Below, in pieces: positions 1 to 4,753 of a stretch of DNA of 9,288 nt. This DNA comes from Clostridium sp. UBA2485. Lineage in GTDB: Bacteria; Bacillota; Clostridia; Clostridiales; Clostridiaceae. How positions within the stretch are numbered: the first letter of the stretch is position 1; every line of letters starts with the position of its first letter. The position numbers and the translations under genes were made by a program. The stretch spans positions 11,443 through 20,730 of the forward strand of contig NZ_DDOV01000019.1 of assembly GCF_002341865.1 (NCBI RefSeq). The letters run 5' to 3'. Below the pieces are notes generated by a model, which was not told where the DNA came from, searched no databases, and saw nothing but the letters and a program-made list of their open reading frames with translations.

Positions 1-408
1 TTATTTTCCAGAGTATATTTTAAGTTTTCATATTGGATACCTATAAATCTATCCTTAATACATACGTAATATTATCAAACTACTATTTCTTATTTTATCC
101 CAAAATACAAATAAAATAAAAACATTATACTATTTTACTATATTATAAAAAGCATGACAAAGTCATGCTCTAATTACAAATTAAAAGTTAGACAATGAAT
201 ATTTCTAAATTGATTGTATGATATTATTAATAGCCATCCTGTTGTAATGCTAAACTCTAAAATTTTAAATATGTAAATCTTCTATCAATTTTTATTTAGA
301 GATTAATTAAATATTTTTCTGTAGTTTAATATTTTATTATAAAATATATTATATAAACTTCTCTAATTTATTGAATATCCATTAATCTTATTTTTCCTAT
401 AGAACTAA
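1..408. other. AT-rich non-coding region downstream of jag
   Basis: No coding region is supported on either strand: all frames are broken by frequent stops, and the few ATG-led frames are about ten codons or fewer. The composition is extremely AT-rich. The only clear structure is a small perfect hairpin at 151-169, listed separately. Isolated TATAAT-like hexamers occur (for example minus strand, 124-129), but none has a convincing -35 partner. In most Firmicutes mnmE follows jag closely; no part of an mnmE gene is visible here. Confidence 0.7.
145..169 (-). terminator. Small intrinsic terminator (minus strand)
   Basis: There is a perfect 8-bp inverted repeat, AGCATGAC (151-158) and GTCATGCT (162-169), around a 3-nt loop. 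Read on the minus strand it is followed by a T-rich run (TTTT then ATAATA), as expected for an intrinsic terminator. It has no T-run in the plus direction. It lies about 250 nt beyond the jag terminator, so it is either a back-up for read-through or ends an unseen short transcript. Confidence 0.55.
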
Positions 409-432
409 AAAGAAAGCCCTTAGGCTTTCTTT
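402..432 (-). terminator. Terminator of the rpmH-jag operon, overlapping the jag stop codon
   Basis: A perfect 10-bp inverted repeat, AAAGAAAGCC (409-418) and GGCTTTCTTT (423-432), has a 4-nt loop. On the minus strand the 3' arm runs into TTTCTTTTTAG, giving a U-rich tail. The 5' arm of the stem is formed by the last codons of jag (Lys-Lys-Ala) and the stop TAA lies in the loop. Translation to the stop would therefore cover the stem. It marks the end of the leftward operon. Confidence 0.85.
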
Positions 433-1046
433 AACTCAATTACTACTCTTCTTTTAGGCTCTTCACCCTCACTATAAGTCTTTACATTTGGGTCATTTTG
501 AAGAGCTGAATGTATTACTCTTCTTTCATATGGGTTCATAGGCTCAAGCTTTAACGTTTTTCCACTTAATTTAACTTTACTCGCCATTTTTCCAGCAAGT
601 CTTTTTAAAGTTTCTTGTCTGTTATATCTGTAATTTTCAGTATCTAGTATAACCCTTTTATACTCTTCATCATGGTCTTTATTTACAACTAAGCTAACTA
701 AATATTGAAGAGAGTCTAGAGTTTCTCCCCTATAACCTATTAAAATTCCCATATTAGGTCCAATTAAGTTAATTTTAATTTCATCATTTTCTTCTTTTAC
801 TCTAATTTCAGCTTTCATATTCATTGATTCTAAAACTTCTCTTAAAAAGTTTTTAGCTTCATAAATACGATCTCTCTTAATAGTTACTCTAACTCTTGCA
901 GGCTTAACTCCTATTATATTTAAAAAACCTTTGCTTCCTTCTTCTAATATTTCTACTGTTACTTTATCCTCTGTTAACTTTAATTCTTGTAGTGCATTTT
1001 TAATAGCATCATCTGTGGTTTTCCCCGTCATCTCAATACATTTCAT
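420..1046 (-). CDS. jag: Jag/KhpB (EloR) RNA-binding protein
   Basis: 208-residue cytoplasmic single-strand nucleic-acid-binding protein of the Jag (KhpB, EloR) family. Three domains are visible. A Jag-N domain covers about residues 1-52, with the family-like segment EEGSKGFLNIIG at 35-46. A KH domain covers about 75-135, with the GxxG loop G104-Y-R-G107. A C-terminal R3H domain covers about 140-207, with the R-x3-H motif at R175-H179. In streptococci and other Firmicutes, homologues act with KhpA as an RNA chaperone linked to cell elongation; that role is inferred here from the family. The start is firm: a TAG stop lies just upstream in frame, and AAAGGCGG is a plausible ribosome site. It is last in the operon, 67 nt after yidC, and ends inside a terminator. 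The ATG five codons in is a less likely alternative start. Confidence 0.96.
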   Translation of the reverse strand: MKCIEMTGKTTDDAIKNALQELKLTEDKVTVEILEEGSKGFLNIIGVKPARVRVTIKRDRIYEAKNFLREVLESMNMKAEIRVKEENDEIKINLIGPNMGILIGYRGETLDSLQYLVSLVVNKDHDEEYKRVILDTENYRYNRQETLKRLAGKMASKVKLSGKTLKLEPMNPYERRVIHSALQNDPNVKTYSEGEEPKRRVVIELKKA

Positions 1047-1113
1047 TCCCTATGACACCGCCTTTCTAAATTTAATAGGCATATATATTAACTATTTTCT
1101 AGTTATAAACATA

Positions 1114-1764
1114 TTACACAACATTTTTCTTAGGCTTTAATGCTAAAGTTTGTGCTAACTGAAGTAAGTTATTTACTACCCAATATAAAACTAAGGCTGC
1201 CTGAAAATTCAAACTCATAAATCCAAAAAAAATCGCCATACCAATATTCATTGAAGAAGTTTTCTTTGCCGCTTCACTATTTCCTGCTGGCTGCATAGCC
1301 TTAGATGATAGATATGTAGTTATAGTTGATAATATAGGCAATATATAATATGGATCTGGCTTATCTAGAGCTGGAACCCATAAAAATGAAGCTCCCTGAT
1401 AATTTAATGTACTAAATACATAGAATAATGCAATTAATATAGGGAATTGAATAAGTAATGGTAAACATCCTCCCATTGGGTTTACCCCTTCTTCTTTATA
1501 AAGCTTCATAACTTCTTGTTGAGCTCTTTGTGGATCATTTTTGTATTTGTCCTGTATTTCTTTAGCCTTTGGTTGTATCTCAGTCATCTTTACTGAGGAC
1601 TTAGTTTGTTTAATACTAAGTGGAAGTAAAAATAATTTAACTACAATAGTAAATAATATAATAGTTAAACCAACAGATATATTTTTATCAGTTATACCTG
1701 CCGAAATTATATCATATAGAAAATAAAAGAATTTTCCTAAAATTCCTGCTAACCATTCTTTCAA
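1114..1764 (-). CDS. yidC: YidC/SpoIIIJ-type membrane protein insertase
   Basis: 216-residue polytopic membrane protein of the YidC/Oxa1/Alb3 family, which inserts and folds proteins in the cytoplasmic membrane, alone or with SecYEG. The five-helix core can be followed: hydrophobic segments at about 31-50, 101-120, 138-155, 173-184 and 187-206. A charged hydrophilic loop at 51-98 follows the first helix. The motif NPMGGCLPLLIQFPI at 95-109 is diagnostic. K43 in the first core helix sits where the groove arginine of Bacillus SpoIIIJ lies. The start codon is TTG, preceded by a strong TTAGGAGGG seven bases upstream. The N-terminus is short and lacks the lipoprotein signal and lipobox cysteine of Bacillus SpoIIIJ (about 260 residues). 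It lies 31 nt after yidD, in the usual order. Whether it has a sporulation-specific role cannot be told from sequence. Confidence 0.96.
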   Translation of the reverse strand: MKEWLAGILGKFFYFLYDIISAGITDKNISVGLTIILFTIVVKLFLLPLSIKQTKSSVKMTEIQPKAKEIQDKYKNDPQRAQQEVMKLYKEEGVNPMGGCLPLLIQFPILIALFYVFSTLNYQGASFLWVPALDKPDPYYILPILSTITTYLSSKAMQPAGNSEAAKKTSSMNIGMAIFFGFMSLNFQAALVLYWVVNNLLQLAQTLALKPKKNVV

Positions 1765-1770
1765 AATAGA

Positions 1771-1780
1771 ACCCTCCTAA
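1771..1780 (-). promoter_or_regulatory. Strong ribosome binding site deciding the yidC TTG start
   Basis: On the minus strand TTAGGAGGG ends seven bases before TTG (1762-1764). No ATG or GTG in the same frame is comparably placed, so the TTG start rests on this site. Confidence 0.8.
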
Positions 1781-1795
1781 TTTATAGTGTAGTTA

Positions 1796-2008
1796 TTATT
1801 TAACTGGGTCATATCCACCCTCATGAAAAGGATGGCATCGTAATATTCTCTTTATCGCCATATATCCACCTCTTAAAGCACCATATTTTTCTATAGCCTC
1901 TATAGCATACTGAGAACAAGTAGGCGTATATATACAACAAGGCCTTTTTAAAGGAGATATGTATTTTCTATAAAAATTAATTAGATTTATTAATATTTTT
2001 TTCAACAT
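1796..2008 (-). CDS. yidD: YidD membrane protein insertion efficiency factor
   Basis: Small basic protein (70 residues from the chosen ATG) of the YidD family (DUF37), peripheral at the inner face of the membrane and thought to assist YidC-dependent insertion. Hallmarks seen are an amphipathic lysine-rich N-terminus, YRKYISPL at 13-20, PTCSQYAIEAI at 29-39 and RCHPFHEGGYDPV at 57-69. Conserved cysteines are C24, C31 and C58. The open frame extends four codons further to a GTG at 2018-2020, but ATG at 2006-2008 gives the family-typical MLKK start. Its reading overlaps the end of rnpA by 32 nt, which suggests translational coupling; the ribosome site (AAAGTGG) is weak and lies inside rnpA. It sits between rnpA and yidC as in most bacteria. 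Confidence 0.93.
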   Translation of the reverse strand: MLKKILINLINFYRKYISPLKRPCCIYTPTCSQYAIEAIEKYGALRGGYMAIKRILRCHPFHEGGYDPVK

Positions 2009-2342
2009 TGTATAAACCACTTTTTCTGAACAAATCTTTTATAGCGTTTTCTATATCTTTATAATTTTTATCTTTTGAAGCAGCTCTAGCGACAAAAACA
2101 AAATCATAACCCTGCTTTAAATTATCTTTATTCAATCTGTAACTTTCACTTATAAGTCTCTTAACTCTACTTCTAATCACACTCTTACCTACTTTTTTAC
2201 TAACCGAAATTCCTATCCTATTAATATTATTGTTTTTGTAGTTTTTAAAAACATATAATACTAGTACTGAGTTCGAGTAAGACTTTCCTCTTCTATATAC
2301 TAACCTAAATTCAGGATTCTTTCGTATTCTATCTAACTTCAT
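1977..2342 (-). CDS. rnpA: Ribonuclease P protein component (RnpA)
   Basis: 121-residue basic protein subunit of RNase P. It binds the catalytic RnpB RNA and the 5' leader of pre-tRNA so that the ribozyme can cut it. The family pattern is clear: a basic N-terminus (MKLDRIRKNPEF), an aromatic-rich strand around 13-33, then RIGISVSKKVGKSVIRSRVKR at 42-62, which holds the RNR signature. Here the usual RNR reads R58-S59-R60, and the following LIRE reads LISE. A C-terminal segment, YDFVFVAR at 79-86, also fits. The frame is open to an ATG at 2385, but the start at 2342 is chosen because AAAAAAGGAG lies nine bases upstream and the length and N-terminus fit the family. The extra upstream codons overlap a terminator hairpin. 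rpmH lies 54 nt upstream. Confidence 0.95.
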   Translation of the reverse strand: MKLDRIRKNPEFRLVYRRGKSYSNSVLVLYVFKNYKNNNINRIGISVSKKVGKSVIRSRVKRLISESYRLNKDNLKQGYDFVFVARAASKDKNYKDIENAIKDLFRKSGLYNVEKNINKSN

Positions 2343-2357
2343 TATCAACTGCTCCTT

Positions 2358-2379
2358 TTTTCCTGCAATTGCAGAAAAA
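2358..2379 (-). other. Second hairpin overlapping the attenuator's U-run
   Basis: The perfect palindrome CTGCAATTGCAG (2363-2374) is flanked so that the T-run of the preceding terminator (minus strand) can pair with the A-run just upstream of the rnpA ribosome site. This makes a long hairpin, about 11 bp with one wobble pair. It uses the same U-run as the terminator, so the two folds compete. Whether it controls rnpA, serves as a processing site or has no role is inference. Confidence 0.45.
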
Positions 2380-2398
2380 GGCCACATTAGCGGCCCTT
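2375..2398 (-). terminator. Attenuator-like terminator between rpmH and rnpA
   Basis: Immediately at the rpmH stop codon, the minus strand can form a 9-bp stem with a UAAU loop (core GGCCGC / GUGGCC, with two G-U pairs), followed directly by a run of five U. This is a typical intrinsic terminator placed inside an operon. It would let most transcripts end after L34 mRNA, matching the much higher need for L34 than for RNase P protein. Partial termination is inferred, because no separate rnpA promoter is visible. Confidence 0.7.
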
Positions 2399-2531
2399 AT
2401 GCTGTCAATCTTTTTCTTCCTTTAAGTCTTCTTCTTTGTAAAACATTTCTTCCAGACTTAGTTTTCATTCTTTTTCTGAATCCATGTTCTTTTTTTCTTT
2501 GTCTTTTTTTAGGTTGGTATGTCATGAACAT
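2397..2531 (-). CDS. rpmH: 50S ribosomal protein L34 (RpmH)
   Basis: 44-residue, strongly basic protein of the large ribosomal subunit. The sequence begins MFMTYQPKKRQRKKEHGF, contains the L34 core HGFRKRMKTKSGRNVL (16-31) and ends RRRLKGRKRLTA, a full-length match to the family's usual 44 to 46 residues. The ATG at 2531 is chosen because it follows GAAGGGGGTG by seven bases; the ATG two codons later is possible but poorly spaced. It is the first gene of the leftward operon and is transcribed away from dnaA, the standard arrangement at Firmicute origins. It is read from a consensus promoter with a leader of about 70 nt. Confidence 0.97.
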   Translation of the reverse strand: MFMTYQPKKRQRKKEHGFRKRMKTKSGRNVLQRRRLKGRKRLTA

Positions 2532-2599
2532 GTGCGTACACCCCCTTCTTTCGATTAAATAATTTATAGCAATTATAGTATCACTATTTTATGGTTTTA

Positions 2600-2635
2600 C
2601 TATTAGATTATATATTTACAACCTCCTAATGTCAA
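2600..2635 (-). promoter_or_regulatory. Consensus sigma-A promoter of the rpmH operon
   Basis: On the minus strand the -35 TTGACA (2630-2635) and -10 TATAAT (2607-2612) are both perfect, separated by exactly 17 nt. The expected start site is near 2600. The spacer happens to contain an AGGAGG sequence, but no start codon follows it. A second TATAAT at 2572-2577 lacks a good -35. A promoter this strong fits a ribosomal protein gene beside the origin, where gene dosage is also highest. Confidence 0.88.
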
Positions 2636-2789
2636 GATGACTATAATCACAAAAAATCCGAGTTTCTTCTACTTTATTGTTGATATTTTTCAATTATATA
2701 ATTTACTTTTTGTGGATAACTTCTTGAATACAATATTAGATTTTGATATCATGTAATAAGACCTGTTAATAACTTCTGAATACTTAAAG

Positions 2790-2822
2790 TTATACACAGC
2801 CTGTTGATAACTTTGTGCATAA
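2790..2822. promoter_or_regulatory. Three DnaA boxes at 12-bp intervals
   Basis: TTATACACA (2790-2798, plus), TGTTGATAA (2802-2810, a minus-strand box with one mismatch) and TGTGCATAA (2814-2822, minus) start exactly 12 bp apart, separated by 3-bp gaps. Close packing of this kind suits cooperative DnaA binding. Confidence 0.8.
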
Positions 2823-2963
2823 CTTGTTTCTTTTTTATAAAATAGTGGTATTTACTATTATATTTTTGACTTTTTATCTTATTTTATACAATTTTACTTG
2901 TTGTGAATAGTTATTTTACTAACACTGTTAATAACTTTTCATATTTTTTATTTTTATAATAAG

Positions 2964-2981
2964 TTATTAACATGTGAATAA
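2964..2981. promoter_or_regulatory. Abutting inverted DnaA boxes
   Basis: TTATTAACA (plus, one mismatch) is followed with no gap by TGTGAATAA (a perfect minus-strand box), forming an 18-bp near-palindrome. Confidence 0.7.
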
Positions 2982-3064
2982 TTTTATCTAAAATTGTCAA
3001 CAACTTTAAATAATAATATTCATCTGTTAATAAAGTTGTTCATTTTTTGTGAGTTATATGTGAA

Positions 3065-3099
3065 AATTAATTTTTCTATTAATTAATTTTTCTATTAAT
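3065..3099 (+). repeat. 16-bp tandem duplication before dnaA
   Basis: AATTAATTTTTCTATT occurs twice, head to tail, at 3065-3080 and 3081-3096 without a mismatch, and three bases of a third unit follow. It lies 45 nt before dnaA, next to the only -10-like sequences of the leader (TATATTATAAA, about 3099-3109). No good -35 is visible, so the dnaA promoter is not firmly placed. The repeat may be simple slippage in AT-rich DNA. Confidence 0.8.
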
Positions 3100-3144
3100 A
3101 TATTATAAAAATAAATTCATTAGACTGGAGGATAGGAATAGGAG

Positions 3145-4494
3145 ATGAACACCCAAGTGAAAGAATTATGGGAAAAAACCTTAAACACTCTCAAAGGGGA
3201 ACTTACGGAAGTTAGCTTTAATACTTGGATAAAGAGTATTGAACCTATATCGCTAGAAAATAGCAATTTAAGATTAGGTGTTCCTAATAATTTCACAAAG
3301 GATATATTAGAAAATAGATATAAAGATTTAATTATAAATTCCGTTAAATCTGTTTCTAACAAAACATATAATATTGATTTTTTTATTATATCTGAAGAAG
3401 CAATGGAAAAAGACACTTCTAAAAAGCAAGAAGAGCAAAAGCCTACATTAGTAGTAAACGATGAAATGTCAGCTATATTAAATCCTAAGTACACTTTTGA
3501 TTCTTTCGTTATCGGAAATAGCAATAGATTTGCTCATGCAGCTTCACTAGCGGTTGCGGAATCTCCTGCGAAAGCATACAATCCATTATTTATATATGGA
3601 GGAGTTGGACTTGGTAAAACTCACTTAATGCACGCTATTGGCCATTACATACAAAATGTAAATTCAAAATCTAAAGTCGTATATGTATCCTCTGAAAAAT
3701 TTACTAATGAACTTATAAATTCTATTAAAGATGATAAAAACGTAGAATTTAGAAATAAATATAGAAATGTAGATGTGCTTTTAATTGACGATATTCAATT
3801 TATAGCTGGGAAAGAGCGTACGCAGGAAGAATTCTTCCATACTTTTAATGCGCTTTATGAAGCAGATAAACAAATTATATTATCCAGTGATAGACCGCCG
3901 AAGGAAATTCCTACGCTAGAGGACAGATTGCGTTCAAGATTTGAATGGGGACTTATTGCAGATATACAAGCACCAGATTTTGAAACAAGAATTGCTATTT
4001 TAAAGAAAAAAGCTGATGTAGAAAATTTGAACATCCCTAATGAAGTAATGGTATATATTGCAACTCAAATAAAGTCAAATATTAGAGAGCTTGAAGGAGC
4101 ACTTATAAGAATAGTAGCTTACTCTTCATTAACTAATAGGGAAATAAACGTAGATTTAGCAACAGAAGCTTTAAAGGATATAATTTCTAGCAGAAATACT
4201 AGGCAAATTACAATAGAACTAATTCAAGATATAGTTTCAAGTTATTATAATTTAAAAATAGAAGATTTTAAATCTTCTAGAAGAACTAGAAATGTTGCTT
4301 TTCCAAGACAAATAGCTATGTATCTCTCTAGAAAGCTTACTGATACATCTCTTCCTAAAATAGGAGAAGAGTTTGGTGGTAGGGATCACACCACTGTTAT
4401 CCACGCTTATGAGAAAATATCTCAAAGCTTAAAAAAGGATGAAAACCTACAAAATACAGTAACTGAGCTAACTAAAAAGATTAATCAAAAATAA
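3145..4494 (+). CDS. dnaA: Chromosomal replication initiator DnaA
   Basis: 449-residue AAA+ ATPase that binds DnaA boxes at oriC, melts the DNA and recruits the helicase. All four domains are present. Domain I (about 1-82) carries the protein-interaction fold. A short variable linker is at about 83-112. The AAA+ core (about 113-330) has Walker A GGVGLGKT at 152-159, Walker B LLIDDIQF at 212-219, sensor 1 LSSDRPP at 246-252, the arginine-finger region EDRLRSRFEWGL at 259-270 and sensor 2 around R314. Domain IV (about 345-449) ends with the DNA-binding signature GGRDHTTVIHAYEKI at 411-425. Length is typical for clostridia and no residue is missing. The ATG is preceded by GGAGG (13-nt gap) and AGGA (7-nt gap). 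Flanking DnaA boxes suggest autoregulation. The gap to dnaN is 259 nt, unusually filled with origin elements. Confidence 0.99.
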   Translation: MNTQVKELWEKTLNTLKGELTEVSFNTWIKSIEPISLENSNLRLGVPNNFTKDILENRYKDLIINSVKSVSNKTYNIDFFIISEEAMEKDTSKKQEEQKPTLVVNDEMSAILNPKYTFDSFVIGNSNRFAHAASLAVAESPAKAYNPLFIYGGVGLGKTHLMHAIGHYIQNVNSKSKVVYVSSEKFTNELINSIKDDKNVEFRNKYRNVDVLLIDDIQFIAGKERTQEEFFHTFNALYEADKQIILSSDRPPKEIPTLEDRLRSRFEWGLIADIQAPDFETRIAILKKKADVENLNIPNEVMVYIATQIKSNIRELEGALIRIVAYSSLTNREINVDLATEALKDIISSRNTRQITIELIQDIVSSYYNLKIEDFKSSRRTRNVAFPRQIAMYLSRKLTDTSLPKIGEEFGGRDHTTVIHAYEKISQSLKKDENLQNTVTELTKKINQK

Positions 4495-4563
4495 TTAACA
4501 TCTGTTATTAATAAAATTAATTAACTATGTGGATAAAAAATATAATATAATAAAATTGTTAAT

Positions 4564-4605
4564 ATTGTGGATAAATATATTTTTTTCAATGAATTTATCC
4601 ACAAT
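4564..4605. repeat. 13-bp inverted repeat carrying two perfect DnaA boxes
   Basis: ATTGTGGATAAAT (4564-4576) and ATTTATCCACAAT (4593-4605) are exact reverse complements separated by 16 nt. Each arm contains a consensus DnaA box, so the boxes face away from each other. As RNA in the dnaA 3' end or as single-stranded DNA it could form a hairpin. Confidence 0.85.
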
Positions 4606-4648
4606 TATTTTTATCTTATTTTTGAGCTGTTTTATAGGTTTCTAGGGG

Positions 4649-4700
4649 TTATCCACATACTCACAGCCCCTACTACTATTACTACTAACTTTTTAATATT
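4649..4700 (+). promoter_or_regulatory. Basal unwinding element: DnaA box, GC spacer, DnaA-trios, AT-rich DUE
   Basis: The box TTATCCACA (4649-4657) is followed by a GC-richer 12-nt spacer (TACTCACAGCCC, 4658-4669). Then six consecutive triplets CTA CTA CTA TTA CTA CTA (4670-4687) read 3'-GAT/AAT-5' on the lower strand. After them comes an AT-rich tract (CTTTTTAATATTATC). In Bacillus subtilis DnaA-trios of this sequence and position guide DnaA filament assembly on one strand and start melting. That function is inferred here from the matching layout. Confidence 0.85.
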
Positions 4701-4753
4701 ATCTAAGCTATTCTATACACAACGTAAGTTGTTAATAAGGAGGTTAATAAATA

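Larger units (their letters stand above)
2640..3110. other. oriC: oriC, upstream part (rpmH-dnaA intergenic region)
   Basis: This non-coding AT-rich region between divergent rpmH and dnaA holds the upstream DnaA-box cluster. Boxes matching TTATNCACA exactly are at 2711-2719 (minus), 2790-2798 (plus), 2814-2822 (minus) and 2973-2981 (minus). One-mismatch boxes of TTATNAACA type are at 2764-2772, 2802-2810, 2936-2944 and 3025-3033 (all minus) and at 2964-2972 (plus); CTATTCACA lies at 2902-2910 (minus). This density, the position before dnaA and the strand switch of the genes identify the chromosomal origin. By analogy with Bacillus subtilis it would bind DnaA and repress dnaA transcription as well as help initiation. 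Confidence 0.9.
4495..4753. other. oriC: oriC, downstream part (dnaA-dnaN intergenic region)
   Basis: The gap holds four perfect DnaA boxes: TGTGGATAA at 4528-4536 and 4566-4574 (minus orientation) and TTATCCACA at 4595-4603 and 4649-4657 (plus orientation). Weaker boxes are at 4713-4721 (CTATACACA) and 4730-4738 (TGTTAATAA). Beyond the last perfect box come a GC-rich spacer, trinucleotide repeats and AT-rich DNA, listed separately. This matches the incC half of a bipartite Firmicute origin. No protein is encoded here; an open frame over 4567-4770 is fortuitous. Confidence 0.9.

Noticed and set aside
931..1140. 69-codon plus-strand open frame across the jag start
   Set aside because: It is antisense to jag, with composition expected from a shadow frame.
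2343..2387. Longer RnpA start at 2387 (15 extra residues)
   Set aside because: The extra codons fall in the terminator hairpin, have no ribosome site and do not match the family N-terminus.
2615..2630. AGGAGG within the rpmH promoter spacer, as a possible ribosome site of a small minus-strand gene
   Set aside because: It lies upstream of the predicted transcript start, and no suitable start codon with an open frame follows.
2994..3022. TTGTCA ... TATTCA as a dnaA promoter
   Set aside because: The -10 matches consensus in only three positions. A dnaA promoter must exist, but this candidate is too weak to annotate.
2640..3144. Repeated 9-mers in the rpmH-dnaA gap as a CRISPR-like or mobile-element repeat array
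   Set aside because: The units are DnaA boxes in mixed orientation with irregular spacing overall; there are no CRISPR-length repeats and no transposase.
3120..3524. 134-codon minus-strand open frame opposite the start of dnaA
   Set aside because: It is the antisense of a clear dnaA gene and has no family-like sequence or upstream signals.
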